From Actinospica durhamensis (GTDB lineage: Bacteria > Actinomycetota > Actinomycetes > Streptomycetales > Catenulisporaceae), in contig NZ_JAGSOG010000044.1 of the NCBI RefSeq assembly GCF_018139695.1, forward strand, positions 1 through 41,906: 41,906 bases of DNA, in the 5' to 3' direction. The notes below the pieces were generated by a model. That model worked only from the letters and a program-made list of their open reading frames with translations. It was not told the DNA's origin and ran no database searches. The stretch's first letter is position 1. The number at the start of each line of letters is the position of its first letter. The translations under genes and the position numbers were made by a program. Below, piece by piece: positions 16,585 through 25,810 of this stretch.

Positions 16585-17291
16585 GCGGTGTCCGGTTCCG
16601 GCGGCTCGTGCCAGACGTCGTCGCGGTCGGCCGGGCCCTGGACCTGCGCGGCGAGCACGGCGCCGAGGTCCCGGACGTAGGCGAGCCTGGCCCGCAGCTC
16701 GGCCGGACTGTCACAGTCCTCGTACGTGTGATTCGGATGCGTGCCCTGCATCCGGGCCGTGTCCCAGGTGATCCGCACCCGCCACGGCGCCCGCACCCTG
16801 ATCCGGCAGCGCAGCCGCCGGCCCGCGCCGCCGTGGTGGTAGGCGTCGGCGTGCACGGGGCCGCTCAGGCTTCTGCGCCACTGCTCGCCCAGCGGATGGC
16901 TCGGCAGCACCCCGCCGGGATCGCCGACCGTGATCGTCAGCAGCCGGTGCGCGGGGTCGAACTCGGTGTGCAGGAACAGATGCGTGCCGATCGGATGGTC
17001 GTTGATCAGCAGCCAGGCGGCCTGCGCGTAAGCGAGCCGGGCGACCCGGGATCCGGCCCACCGGATCTCCCAGCGCTCGGCCGCCGCGCCCACCGCCTCG
17101 GCCAACGCGGACGCGCCGCGGGCATCGTCGTCGAACTCTTCGATCAACCGGTACGCGTCCGCGGGCGGCGCGCAATCGGCGGCGTCGGAGTCGGCGGGCC
17201 GCACGAGCCGTACCCGTTTTTGTCCGGACTGCGCGGCGGGGGGCGTCCCGATCGCGGTGGTGGCGGTCCGCAGAACACGGTCGTTACACAT
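16581..17291 (-). CDS. Hypothetical protein divergent from an XRE regulator
   Basis: A 236-residue soluble protein that I do not recognise. A basic N-terminus (about 1-40, QKRVRLVR) is followed by an Asp/Ala-rich helix and a probably beta-rich core: WEIRWAGSRVARLAYAQAAW, then THLFLHTEFDPAHRLLTITVGD, then RCRIRVRAPWRVRITWDT. Two Cys are near the N-terminus and one in YEDCDS. No signal peptide or membrane helix is seen. ATG 17291 was chosen because the frame further upstream (to 17486) crosses the divergent promoter and has poor codon use. It faces the XRE gene head to head, so it may be its target or partner. Function is unknown. Confidence 0.65.
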   Translation of the reverse strand: MCNDRVLRTATTAIGTPPAAQSGQKRVRLVRPADSDAADCAPPADAYRLIEEFDDDARGASALAEAVGAAAERWEIRWAGSRVARLAYAQAAWLLINDHPIGTHLFLHTEFDPAHRLLTITVGDPGGVLPSHPLGEQWRRSLSGPVHADAYHHGGAGRRLRCRIRVRAPWRVRITWDTARMQGTHPNHTYEDCDSPAELRARLAYVRDLGAVLAAQVQGPADRDDVWHEPPEPDTA

Positions 17292-17365
17292 GGGTGCAAT
17301 CCTGCGACGGTCGCATGCCTTCGCCTTCCTGGGAAATCCGAGCCCCCACAGCGTCGCCGATAACG

Positions 17366-17410
17366 CACGGTGCCAACAGTGCCACGGTGGGTAAGGCGCG
17401 GCGGTAGACT
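17366..17410 (+). promoter_or_regulatory. CACGGTG direct repeat and -10 box before the XRE gene
   Basis: CACGGTG occurs at 17366-17372 and 17383-17389 (17-bp period). A TAGACT -10 candidate is at 17405-17410, so the second repeat sits about where a -35 box would be. This is consistent with an activator or autoregulatory site in the divergent gap. The binding protein is not known. Confidence 0.35.
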
Positions 17411-17467
17411 GCTCCCGGCGGTCTGGATACGTGTGCTCACTGTTCGGATCGTGGAAGGACCCCTCCT

Positions 17468-18802
17468 GTGCCACGCAACGCGCCACCGGATCACCTGCCC
17501 ACCGAAGTGCGGGACCGCTCCGACGTCGCCCGGGCCTGCTCGGACTGGGACGTCGGCCGGCTGTTCCGGCTCGTGAACAACCTGACGGACGGACCGCACC
17601 GGTTCACCGCCTCGCACATCGCCCGCCGCTGCGGCCTCTCGCCCAGCCGGGTCGCCGAGTACATGAAGGGGGAACACCGCGTCGCCTCGGCGGCCGTGGT
17701 GCTGCGCGTCGCCGACGGGCTCGGCATCCCGCGCGAGCGCTTCGAACTCGACCGCCGCGCCCAGCCGGCCGAACCGCCGTGCGCCAGACGCGAGGGCCCG
17801 GGGGAGTTCCGGCGCCGGGCCATGCTGGTCGGCGGCCTGGCCGCGACCCTGCCCGTGCTCAACCTGGACGAACTGGTCCGCCTCGCCGCCGCCCTCGACG
17901 ACGCCCGGCGCTACATGGACGGACCGGTGTCCGAGTACTTCCATCGGCAGCTCGACGCCTGCGCGCGGTCGGACGGCGCGGCCGGACCGAGCCGGACCCT
18001 GCCGTCCGTCCTCGGCATCATCGCCGCCGTCGAGAGCGGCGCCCGGCAGGCCAAGGCGAAGGCGCGGCGCGAACTGCTGGGCGTGGCCGCGCGGGCCGGG
18101 GAACTGGCCGCGTGGCTCTACCGCGACCTCGGCGAGCTGGTCTCCACCGCGCACTGGCACGAGCGGGCGACGGAGTGGGCGCAGGAGTGCGGCGACGCCG
18201 CGATGCAGGGCTACCTGCTGCTCAAGCGGAGCCAGGCGGCCTGGGACGAGCGCGACGGCGCGCGCATGCTCGCCTTCGCCGAGGCGGCGCAGCACCGGTG
18301 CCGGCGGCTGCCGCGGCGGGTGCTGGCCGAGGTGACGCAGCAACAGGCGCGGGCGTTGGCCATGACCGGCGCGTCGTACGCGGCGGTGGCGCGGAAGCTG
18401 GATCAGGCCCATGCGATCCTCGGCCGGGTCCCGGACGGTCCGGGCGGCGAGGACGGGTCCGGCCTGTCGGCGCACTACTCGCCCGCGCTGCTCGAACTGC
18501 AGTCGGCGATCTGCCAGGTCGAGGCCGGCCGCCCCGAGCTCGCGATCGAGATCTACCGCGCCCGCCTCGACTCCGGCCGCTTCTCCCGGCGGGACCAGGC
18601 GTACTTCTCGGTCCTGATGGCGCAGGCGCTCGCCGCCGCCGGAGAGCCGGACGAGGCGGCCAGGCTCGGCCGCGGCGCGCTCGAGGTCGCCGTGGCCACC
18701 CGCTCCACCCGGACCCTGGGCGAACTCGGCCGGCTGACCCATCAGCTCCAGGCCTGGCGGGAGTGCTCAGCTGTGCAAGGGCTCTGCGACGCCCTCGGCT
18801 GA
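17468..18802 (+). CDS. XRE-family regulator with C-terminal TPR-like domain
   Basis: A 444-residue protein of the large Streptomyces family with an N-terminal helix-turn-helix (about residues 45-70: FTASHIARRCGLSPSRVAEY) and a long helical, tetratricopeptide-like remainder. The linker carries RRRAMLVGGLAATLPVLNLDEL, common in this family. Repeated helices such as LLKRSQAAWDERDGARMLAFAEAAQ and PELAIEIYRARLDSGRF look like TPR units. These regulators often sense peptides or act in development or antibiotic control; nothing here defines the signal. The start is GTG 17468. GGAAGGAC lies upstream. Its 3' end overlaps the convergent hydrolase by 36 bp. Confidence 0.85.
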   Translation: MPRNAPPDHLPTEVRDRSDVARACSDWDVGRLFRLVNNLTDGPHRFTASHIARRCGLSPSRVAEYMKGEHRVASAAVVLRVADGLGIPRERFELDRRAQPAEPPCARREGPGEFRRRAMLVGGLAATLPVLNLDELVRLAAALDDARRYMDGPVSEYFHRQLDACARSDGAAGPSRTLPSVLGIIAAVESGARQAKAKARRELLGVAARAGELAAWLYRDLGELVSTAHWHERATEWAQECGDAAMQGYLLLKRSQAAWDERDGARMLAFAEAAQHRCRRLPRRVLAEVTQQQARALAMTGASYAAVARKLDQAHAILGRVPDGPGGEDGSGLSAHYSPALLELQSAICQVEAGRPELAIEIYRARLDSGRFSRRDQAYFSVLMAQALAAAGEPDEAARLGRGALEVAVATRSTRTLGELGRLTHQLQAWRECSAVQGLCDALG

Positions 18803-19636
18803 GCCGGCCTCGGCCGGCGCCGCGAGCCACCGCGCGACGTGCTCGACGACCTGCCGCTGCCAGGCCCGCGTACGCGGATCCAGGTAGCCCGGGTCGTCGG
18901 GTACGGCGATGCCGTGCTGCGCGCCCTCGATCTCCAGCAACTGTGCGCGGGCACCGAGGCGCGCGGCCAGGGCGCGCGAGCTGCCCACCGGGATGAAGGT
19001 GTCGCCGGTGCCGTGCACGATCAACACCGGCCCGCGCACCCGGTCAAGCGCCTCGTCCGGCCGCAGGTGGAACACCTCGTTGAGCAGTGGGCGGCCGAGC
19101 TTGAAGGTGGGGCTGTGCGCCAGGAATCCGCGCGCCGCCAGTTCGGCCCCGGCCTCCTCGTCGATCTGGCCGTCCGCCCAGTACGGCTTGTCGTCGACGA
19201 AGCGCTTGCGGTAGTTCAGCAGGGGATTGATCAAGACCAGCCGCTGCACCGCGCCGTCCGCCGTGGCCACCACCGTGTAGTACGCGCTGATCCCGCCGCT
19301 GAAGCTGGCCGCCAGCAGATGCGCCGCGACCGCGCCGGTCTCCTGCCGCGCCGCGCGTACCGCCGCGCCGATGTCGCCGAGCACGCCGGCGAGGGTGAGC
19401 TCCTCCTGCCGCCCCTCGCTCGCCCCGTGCCCGCGCAGGTCGAAGCGCAGCGAGGCGATCCCGGCCGCCGCGAGCCCGTCGGCGAGCCGGGTGAAGAAGC
19501 CGCCCTCGTCCCGGGTCACCCCGCCGCCGTGCACGAACACGGTCACCGCCCGCGCCGGGCCGGCCGGCCGGACCAGCGTCCCGCGCAGCCGGAGCCCGTC
19601 CGGTGACCGGAACTCCGTGTCCTGTATGGCGACCAC
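18767..19636 (-). CDS. Alpha/beta hydrolase
   Basis: A 289-residue serine hydrolase of the alpha/beta fold. VTVFVHGGG marks the oxyanion-hole region, RFDLRGHGAS follows, and the nucleophile elbow reads SFSGG (Ser-x-Ser-x-Gly rather than the usual Gly-x-Ser-x-Gly). The acid is in HGTGDTFIP and the His in GAQHGIA. This resembles the dienelactone hydrolase / acyl-peptidase-like group; the substrate is unknown. The start is GTG 19636, preceded by TAGGCT six bases away and no Shine-Dalgarno. It is convergent with, and overlaps, the XRE gene. Confidence 0.88.
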   Translation of the reverse strand: MVAIQDTEFRSPDGLRLRGTLVRPAGPARAVTVFVHGGGVTRDEGGFFTRLADGLAAAGIASLRFDLRGHGASEGRQEELTLAGVLGDIGAAVRAARQETGAVAAHLLAASFSGGISAYYTVVATADGAVQRLVLINPLLNYRKRFVDDKPYWADGQIDEEAGAELAARGFLAHSPTFKLGRPLLNEVFHLRPDEALDRVRGPVLIVHGTGDTFIPVGSSRALAARLGARAQLLEIEGAQHGIAVPDDPGYLDPRTRAWQRQVVEHVARWLAAPAEAGSAEGVAEPLHS

Positions 19637-19642
19637 GCCACC

Positions 19643-19648
19643 AGCCTA
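19643..19648 (-). promoter_or_regulatory. -10 box, probably leaderless hydrolase transcript
   Basis: TAGGCT on the minus strand ends six bases before GTG 19636. Confidence 0.4.
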
Positions 19649-19667
19649 GCCCCGGACGCAACCGGTC

Positions 19668-20105
19668 TCAGAGTGCTGAGAGGTAGACCCAGGCGCCGCC
19701 CTCGCGGACGAACTCGCTGTTCTCCCGCATGATCTGCTCCGGGCCGCCCCAGTCGCGGTAGTGGGCGCGGAACTCCACCGTCCCCTCGGTGTGGAAGGGC
19801 CCGCCGCCGGTGGTCCCGAGCACCTCCAGGCGCGTCCACCGGGTGGCCGGGTCGAGCTCGAGGTGGCGTGGGCGGGTGCTGGGGTGCCAGGTCCGTTCGA
19901 GGTACCCCACGTCGCCCAGTGCGAAGGCGCTGTACCTCGAACGCATCAGGGTCTCGGCGCTTGCTGCCTGCGCGTGTCCCTCGTGCAGCGGACCGCAGCA
20001 GGCGGCGTACGCCCGGCCGGAGCAGCAGGGGCACTCCACCGGGGGAGCGGACCTGGTGGCGGCCTTGTTGGCGGACTTGGCGGCGGGAGTGCTTCGACGG
20101 GCCAT
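19668..20105 (-). CDS. YchJ/UPF0225 family protein
   Basis: A 145-residue protein with an N-terminal zinc-type motif [19 protein letters not shown] (Cys25, 27, 28, 36 and 37; SEC-C-like) followed by the YchJ core: [25 protein letters not shown], then FRAHYRDWG. Length fits the family. An Ala/Lys/Ser-rich 20-residue N-terminus is an actinobacterial addition. Function is unknown; the SEC-C motif suggests metal binding. The start is ATG 20105 with GGGAG nearby. The gene is divergent from rmlA. Confidence 0.88.
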   Translation of the reverse strand: MARRSTPAAKSANKAATRSAPPVECPCCSGRAYAACCGPLHEGHAQAASAETLMRSRYSAFALGDVGYLERTWHPSTRPRHLELDPATRWTRLEVLGTTGGGPFHTEGTVEFRAHYRDWGGPEQIMRENSEFVREGGAWVYLSAL

Positions 20106-20175
20106 GGTCCGATTCTCCCGCCTTATGCCGGCGCCCGGCCGCACGGGCCGTGGCGTAAGGCCCAGGGCCGCGGGC

Positions 20176-20181
20176 TAGACT
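20176..20181 (+). promoter_or_regulatory. -10 box, probably leaderless rmlA transcript
   Basis: TAGACT ends eight bases before ATG 20190, with no ribosome binding site. Confidence 0.4.
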
Positions 20182-20189
20182 CTCGGACC

Positions 20190-21074
20190 ATGCGCGGAAT
20201 CATCCTTGCGGGCGGCACCGGCTCGCGGCTGTGGCCCATCACCAAAGCCATCTCGAAGCAGCTGATGCCCGTCTTCGACAAGCCGATGATCTACTATCCG
20301 CTGTCCACGCTCGTGATGGCGGGGATCCGGGACATCCTGATCATCACCACCCCGGAGGACCAGTCCGCGTTCCAGCGGCTGCTCGGGGACGGCTCGCAGT
20401 TCGGGATAAACCTCGAGTACACCGTCCAGCCGCGGCCGGAGGGACTCGCCCAGGCCTTCGTGCTCGGCGCCGACTTCATCGGCTCCGACACGGTCGCGCT
20501 CGTGCTCGGCGACAACATCTTCCACGGCGTCGGGCTCGGCTCGCAGCTGCGCGCGAACGCCGAGATCAAGGGCGGGCGGGTGTTCGCCTACCCGGTGGCC
20601 AACCCGACCGAGTACGGCGTGGTCGAGTTCGACGACGCCGGCCGGGCCGTGTCCATCGAGGAGAAGCCGGCCAAGCCCAAGTCCCGCTTCGCCGTGCCGG
20701 GCCTGTACTTCTACGACAACACCGTGGTCGAGGTCGCCCGCGACCTCAAGCCCAGCGCCCGCGGCGAGCTCGAGATCACCGCCGTCAACGACCACTACCT
20801 CCAGGCCGGCAAGCTCAACGTCACGGTGCTCGACCGCGGCACCGCCTGGCTGGACACCGGCACCTTCGTCTCCCTGGTCCAGGCCTCCGAGTTCGTGCGC
20901 GTGATCGAGGAGCGCCAGGGCCTGAAGATCGGCTGTGTCGAGGAGGTCGCCTGGCGCTGCGGGTTCCTCAGCGACGACCAGCTGCGCGAACTCGCCCAGC
21001 CGCTGCTCAAGAGCGGCTACGGGCACTACCTGCTGAACCTGCTGGACGCCGAGGGCAAGGAGAAGTCGCAGTGA
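20190..21074 (+). CDS. rmlA: Glucose-1-phosphate thymidylyltransferase
   Basis: A 294-residue enzyme that makes dTDP-glucose from dTTP and glucose-1-phosphate, the first step of dTDP-rhamnose synthesis. [18 protein letters not shown] is the nucleotide-binding signature; [28 protein letters not shown] (metal Asp), [20 protein letters not shown] and [11 protein letters not shown] are all diagnostic. Length is normal. The start is ATG 20190. Its stop overlaps the rmlC start (GTGA), so the two are coupled. It lies about 11 kb from rmlB-rmlD. Confidence 0.97.
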   Translation: MRGIILAGGTGSRLWPITKAISKQLMPVFDKPMIYYPLSTLVMAGIRDILIITTPEDQSAFQRLLGDGSQFGINLEYTVQPRPEGLAQAFVLGADFIGSDTVALVLGDNIFHGVGLGSQLRANAEIKGGRVFAYPVANPTEYGVVEFDDAGRAVSIEEKPAKPKSRFAVPGLYFYDNTVVEVARDLKPSARGELEITAVNDHYLQAGKLNVTVLDRGTAWLDTGTFVSLVQASEFVRVIEERQGLKIGCVEEVAWRCGFLSDDQLRELAQPLLKSGYGHYLLNLLDAEGKEKSQ

Positions 21075-21667
21075 AGGTCACCCCGCTCTCGATCGAGGGA
21101 GCCTGGAAGATCATCCCGGTCCAGCACGGCGATCCGCGCGGGCTGTTCATGGAGTGGTACCGGCACGACGTGCTCGCCGAGGCCGTCGGGCACCCGCTGC
21201 ACCTGGCCCAGGGCAACCTCTCGGTCTCCGCGAAGGACGTGGTGCGCGGCATCCACTTCGCCGACGTCCCGCCGTCCCAGGCCAAGTACGTCTCCTGCGT
21301 GCGCGGCGCGGTCCTCGACGTCATCGTGGACCTGCGGGTGGGCTCGGACAGCTTCGGCTCCTGGGAGTTCGTCCGCCTCGACGACGAGGAGCGGCACTCG
21401 GTCTACCTGTCCGAGGGCCTCGGCCACGGCTTCGTGGCGCTGACCGACGACGCGACGCTGCACTACTGCGTCTCGGCCACCTACAACCCCACCGCCGAGC
21501 ACAGCGTGCACCCGCTGGACCCGGACCTCGGCATCGAGTGGCCCACCGACACCCCGCTGCTGTCCGCGCGCGACGACGCCGCGCCCAGCCTGGCCGAAGC
21601 CGTCAAGACGGGGCTGCTGCCGAGCTACGCCGAGTGCGTTGCCTACACTGCCTCATTGTCCGGATGA
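21071..21667 (+). CDS. rmlC: dTDP-4-dehydrorhamnose 3,5-epimerase
   Basis: A 198-residue cupin-fold epimerase. [34 protein letters not shown] (catalytic His in RGIHF), [13 protein letters not shown] and [11 protein letters not shown] (Tyr/His region) are family motifs. [12 protein letters not shown] is the usual C-terminal segment. The start is GTG 21071, overlapping rmlA by four bases. Together with rmlA and the distant rmlB-rmlD it completes the four-enzyme route to dTDP-L-rhamnose. Confidence 0.96.
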   Translation: MKVTPLSIEGAWKIIPVQHGDPRGLFMEWYRHDVLAEAVGHPLHLAQGNLSVSAKDVVRGIHFADVPPSQAKYVSCVRGAVLDVIVDLRVGSDSFGSWEFVRLDDEERHSVYLSEGLGHGFVALTDDATLHYCVSATYNPTAEHSVHPLDPDLGIEWPTDTPLLSARDDAAPSLAEAVKTGLLPSYAECVAYTASLSG

Positions 21668-21695
21668 TTTCTCAGTATCGAGGGGAGCCGTTCCT

Positions 21696-21899
21696 ATGAT
21701 GGAGATGGCCCTGAGTCTCGACCCGAACCAGGTCTCCCCCGGCCTGCTCGGGTTCATCATCGTGTGCATCCTGGGCGTGGCCGTCTGGCTGCTGTGCCGC
21801 AACATGGGCAAGCGCCTGATCAGGTTGGACGCCGAGCGCGAGGTCGAGCAGGAGGTCGCCGAGACGGGCGAGGCGATCCCGGCGCAGAACCGGCGCTGA
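21696..21899 (+). CDS. Small single-pass membrane protein
   Basis: A 67-residue hypothetical protein with one transmembrane helix (about residues 16-34, LLGFIIVCILGVAVWLLC) followed by a charged, probably cytoplasmic helix rich in Glu, Arg and Lys. Two ATGs in tandem (21696 and 21699) could each start it; AGGGGAG is about nine bases upstream. It sits 28 bp after rmlC and before the SARP regulator, and could be co-transcribed with rmlAC. No known domain was recognised. Confidence 0.75.
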   Translation: MMEMALSLDPNQVSPGLLGFIIVCILGVAVWLLCRNMGKRLIRLDAEREVEQEVAETGEAIPAQNRR

Positions 21900-21953
21900 G
21901 CGACCCGCCGCGGGCCGTCCCCGTGCGCCGCGCCCATGGGTGACAATGGCTCC

Positions 21954-24900
21954 ATGGGTCGAGTCACGGACGTGTCGGTGCTGCGCGGCGTCACGGTCAC
22001 CCGCGACGGACGCTCCGTGGAGGTCACGGGCACCCGGCTGCGCGCCCTGCTCGTGCTGCTCGCGCTCACGCCCGGCCAGGTGCGCCGGGCGGAGTACCTG
22101 GCCGACCAGCTGTGGAACGGCGAACCGCCCAGTGCCAACGCACTCCAGGCCCTGATATCCAGGCTGCGCCGCGTGCTCGGCCCGGAGACCCTGCCGTCCC
22201 GGCCCACCGGCTACCTGCTCGACGTGGACCCGGCCGCGGTGGACCTGTCCCGGTTCGAGCGCCTGGCCGAGCTCGCCACCCCCGCCGCCGCCCGCGAGGC
22301 CCTCGCGCTGGCCGGGCTCGAGCCGCTGGCCGAGTTCGTCGACGTCCCCGACCTGGCCGGGCTCGCCCGCGTCATCGAGACCGAGTGCGCCCGCCTCGGC
22401 GCGCTGGCCGCCCGCGCGCTGGAGTCCGCCGTCCCCGTCGTGCCCACCGCCGCGCGCGGCCGGCTGTCCGTGGCGCACCGGCTGATCGGCCGGGACGCGG
22501 TGCTCTCCGAGATCCACGACCGGCTCGGGCGCACCCGGCTGCTCACCCTCACCGGCGCCGGCGGATCCGGCAAGACCTCCCTGGCCAAGGCCGTCGCCTC
22601 CACCCACGGCGCGGTGCACATCGCCGAACTCGCCCCGGTCACCGCGCAGGCCGTGGACGCCGAGGTGTTCGCGGCCGTCGGCGGCCGCGAGACGGTGCTG
22701 ACCGACCGGGCCAGGCGGGCCGAGACCCGGGACGAGCGGGCCCGCCTGGTCGACGCGCTCGGCGACCGGGCCGCGCTGCTGGTGCTGGACAACTGCGAGC
22801 ACGTGATCGACGCCGCGGCCGGCCTGGCCGAGTCCATCCTGGCCGCCTGCCCCCGGGTGACGATCCTGGCCACCAGCCGCGAGCCGCTCGGCGTGCCGGG
22901 CGAGCAGCGGCTGCCGGTGGCGCCGCTCGAGGTGCCCCCGACGGGCTCCGCGATGGACCGGCTCGCCGGCTACTCGGCGATGCAGCTGCTGCTCGAGCGC
23001 GGCCGCGCGGTGCGCCCCGAGCTCGGCGCGCAGGGGGAGGATGGGGCGGCGCTGGCCGAGATCTGCCGCCGGCTCGACGGCATACCGCTCGCCCTGGAAC
23101 TCGCCGCCGCGCGGTTCAACGTGCTCACGCCCCGTCAGGTGGCCGGCCGGCTCGACGACCGCTTCCGGCTGCTGACCACCGGCGCCCGCACCGCGCTGCC
23201 GCGGCAGCAGACCCTGCGCGCGGTGGTGGACTGGAGCTGGGACCTGCTGGACGGGGCCGAGCGCGACCTGCTCGCGGTCTGCGGGGTCTTCGCGGGCGGA
23301 GCGGCCTTGGCGGACCTGGAGGGGGTCGCCGGTCTGGACGCCGTGGACGTGCTGGACCTGATCGACCGGCTGGTGTCCAAGTCACTGGTGCTGGCCGAGG
23401 CCGTGCGCACGCCGGACGGCGGGGACGGCGGTATGCGCTACCGGCTGCTCGAGACCATCCGCGAATACGCCCTCGAACGCCTCGAGGAGCGCGGCGAGCT
23501 GGACGCGGTGCGCGCCCGGCACTCCCGCTTCTTCGCCGACCTGGCCTTCGAGGCGGACGGCGAGCTGCGCCAGGCCGGACAGGTGCGCTGGATCGCACGG
23601 CTCGACGACGCCGAGGACAACCTGCGCACCGCGCTGGACTGGGCCGTGGAGCACGGGGAGGCCGCCGTGGCGCTGCGGCTGTGCTACGGCGTGAGCTGGT
23701 ACGGCATGATCCGCGGCAAGCAGTTCGACCGCGCGCGCACCCCGGACGTGCTCGCCCTGGCCGAGCGCAGCCGGCTCGAGCCCGGCCCCGAATACATGCG
23801 TGTCCTGACATTCAACGCCCTCTACTCGTTCGAGCGCGGCGCTCCTCCGGTGGAGGCGGCCGCGCAGCTGCGCGAGGCCCTGGAGCTCGGCCGGCGGATC
23901 GGCTGGCGCGACGCGCTCGCCTCGCTGGTGGAGGTGATCTCGGCGCTGTTCACCGAGCCGACGCAGGTGGAGGCGGCCTTCAGGCGCGAGGCCGAGCGGC
24001 TCGAGGCCCGCGGCGAGGAGTGGAGCCTGGCCGCGGTCCGGATGTTCCACGCGAAGGTGCGGGTGGACGAGTCCGAGGTGGCCGAGCGGCTGACCGCGCA
24101 GGCCCGCGCGGTGTTCGAGCGGCTCGGCGACCAGTGGGGGATCGCCAACTGCGGCCAGACCCAGGTGATGCTGCACAGCCAGCGCGGCGACCACCGCGGC
24201 GCGCTGGCCGCGATCGAGGCGGCGCTCCCGGCCGCCCGCGCCCTCGGCGCGATCAGCGACGAGGTCGTGCTGCTGGTCATGGCCTCCAACGAGTACGCCA
24301 GCCTGGGCGAGCAGGACCAGTCCGAGGCCGCCCTTGACCGGGCCGGGGAGATCTCCGAGGTGCACCCCGAGGGCCGGGCCAACCTGCACCTGCTCACCGC
24401 CCGCTCGGTCCGGGCCCGGCTGCGCGGGGACCTGGAGGCGGCCGAGTACTGGCTGGACGAGATGGTCAAGGCCGCGGGCAACACCTTCATCGGCCCGGTC
24501 CAGGCCCTGCTGCGCACCGAGCAGGCCTGGCTCGCGCTCGCCCGCGGCGAGGTGGAGCCGGCCGGGCGCCTGGCCGACGAGTCCTTCGCCCACTCCATCG
24601 GCTTCCACTACGACCGCCCCGACGTGGCCGCCGCGATCGAGGTCAAGGCCGCGGTCGAACTCGCCCTGGGCGACCCGCGCCGGGCCGCCTGGCTGCACGG
24701 CCTGTTCGCCGCGGTGCGCGGCCGGCGGCTGCCGCTGAGCGCCACCCCCGACCTGGCCCGCACCGCGGAGGCCGCGGTGGCCGCGATCGGCGCGCAGGAG
24801 TACGAGGCCTGCTTCGCCGAGGGGGCCGCGATCGAGCCCGGCGCCGTGGTCGAGACCTGCAAGGAGGTCTTCGGCCACGAGGGCGAGGTCGGGGCCGACT

Positions 24901-25001
24901 GGGGGGCGCCGGGCGCCGCCCACGGCGCGGGTCCGCGGGCCGAGGAGGCTTCCGCGCCCTCCCCGGCCCGCGGCCGTGTCGATCAGCCTGCTCAGATGTG
25001 A
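21954..25001 (+). CDS. SARP-type regulator with NB-ARC ATPase and TPR-like domains
   Basis: A 1015-residue AfsR-like regulator. An OmpR-type winged helix (about residues 1-90; LRALLVLLALTPGQ, then ADQLWNGEPP and ALQALISRLRRVLG) is followed by a very short BTAD-like stretch, then an NB-ARC NTPase with Walker A GAGGSGKTS (Lys207) and Walker B LLVLDNCEHV (Asp279). LATSREPLG and GIPLALELAAARF are further NB-ARC motifs. The remaining 550 residues are helical TPR-like repeats. The BTAD region looks about 60-70 residues, shorter than the usual 150 or so. ATG 21936 is an in-frame alternative start; neither has a Shine-Dalgarno. Its 3' end overlaps the convergent ABC permease by 10 bp. Confidence 0.88.
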   Translation: MGRVTDVSVLRGVTVTRDGRSVEVTGTRLRALLVLLALTPGQVRRAEYLADQLWNGEPPSANALQALISRLRRVLGPETLPSRPTGYLLDVDPAAVDLSRFERLAELATPAAAREALALAGLEPLAEFVDVPDLAGLARVIETECARLGALAARALESAVPVVPTAARGRLSVAHRLIGRDAVLSEIHDRLGRTRLLTLTGAGGSGKTSLAKAVASTHGAVHIAELAPVTAQAVDAEVFAAVGGRETVLTDRARRAETRDERARLVDALGDRAALLVLDNCEHVIDAAAGLAESILAACPRVTILATSREPLGVPGEQRLPVAPLEVPPTGSAMDRLAGYSAMQLLLERGRAVRPELGAQGEDGAALAEICRRLDGIPLALELAAARFNVLTPRQVAGRLDDRFRLLTTGARTALPRQQTLRAVVDWSWDLLDGAERDLLAVCGVFAGGAALADLEGVAGLDAVDVLDLIDRLVSKSLVLAEAVRTPDGGDGGMRYRLLETIREYALERLEERGELDAVRARHSRFFADLAFEADGELRQAGQVRWIARLDDAEDNLRTALDWAVEHGEAAVALRLCYGVSWYGMIRGKQFDRARTPDVLALAERSRLEPGPEYMRVLTFNALYSFERGAPPVEAAAQLREALELGRRIGWRDALASLVEVISALFTEPTQVEAAFRREAERLEARGEEWSLAAVRMFHAKVRVDESEVAERLTAQARAVFERLGDQWGIANCGQTQVMLHSQRGDHRGALAAIEAALPAARALGAISDEVVLLVMASNEYASLGEQDQSEAALDRAGEISEVHPEGRANLHLLTARSVRARLRGDLEAAEYWLDEMVKAAGNTFIGPVQALLRTEQAWLALARGEVEPAGRLADESFAHSIGFHYDRPDVAAAIEVKAAVELALGDPRRAAWLHGLFAAVRGRRLPLSATPDLARTAEAAVAAIGAQEYEACFAEGAAIEPGAVVETCKEVFGHEGEVGADWGAPGAAHGAGPRAEEASAPSPARGRVDQPAQM

Positions 25002-25810
25002 CGGTTGTAGGCGCGCAGGCCCAGCGGGGCGAACACCACGCTCATCCCGACCGCCCAGGCCAGCGTGACCCAGACCGCGTTGCCCACGGTGAACTGCCCG
25101 CCGACCATCAGGGCCCTGGCCGCGTCGGCGGCCGTGGTGAGCGGGTTGACCTTGGCGAAGGCCTGCAGCCAGCCCGGCATGGTGCCCACCGAGGTGAAGA
25201 TGGACGAGCAGAACATCAGCGGGAACAGCGCGATCTGCAGCACGCCCTGCACCGCCTGCGGGCTTCGCACCACGGTGCCGACGTACAGGCTCAGCCAGGA
25301 CACGCCGAAGCCGAGCGCCAGCAGCAGGCCGATCCCGCCGAAGAAGTCCACCGGACCGGTGTGCACCCGGAAGCCGAGCAGCACCGCGACCACGAGCGTG
25401 ATCAGGCTGGCCAGCAGCAGCCGCAGCACGCTGGAGACCAGGTGGGCGGTGAGGACCGAGACCCGCGCGATCGGCAGCGAGCGGAACCGGTCCATCAGGC
25501 CCTTGTCGAAGTCGGAGTTGAGCTTGATGCCCACGCCGATCGAGCCGAACGAGAGCATCTGCACGAAGATGCCGGGGATCAGGTACTCGATGTAGTTCCC
25601 GCCCACGCTGTGCTTGAGCCCGCCACCGAACACATAAGTGAACATCACTGTCATGATGATCGGGAAGAAGGTGACGTCGAGCAGTTCCTCCGGCGTCGCC
25701 TTCGTCGAGAGCAGATTCCGGCGGATCAGCGCACCGGTGTGGCGCAGTGTGTCGCGCAGCCCGGTGCGCTCGCTCAGGTTGGCCGGTGCCAGGGTGCTTG
25801 CCGCGGTCAT
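24992..25810 (-). CDS. ABC-2 type permease (DrrB-like)
   Basis: A 272-residue membrane protein with six hydrophobic segments, of the daunorubicin-exporter permease family. LIPGIFVQMLSF, DKGLMDRFRSLPIAR and GTMPGWLQAFAKVNPLT are typical. It pairs with the ATPase encoded immediately upstream (ATGA overlap, 25807-25810). The substrate is unknown; drug or lipid export is usual for this family. The truncated gene at 193-828 is a paralogue. Its stop overlaps the SARP gene end, so the two transcription units run into each other. Confidence 0.93.
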   Translation of the reverse strand: MTAASTLAPANLSERTGLRDTLRHTGALIRRNLLSTKATPEELLDVTFFPIIMTVMFTYVFGGGLKHSVGGNYIEYLIPGIFVQMLSFGSIGVGIKLNSDFDKGLMDRFRSLPIARVSVLTAHLVSSVLRLLLASLITLVVAVLLGFRVHTGPVDFFGGIGLLLALGFGVSWLSLYVGTVVRSPQAVQGVLQIALFPLMFCSSIFTSVGTMPGWLQAFAKVNPLTTAADAARALMVGGQFTVGNAVWVTLAWAVGMSVVFAPLGLRAYNRHI

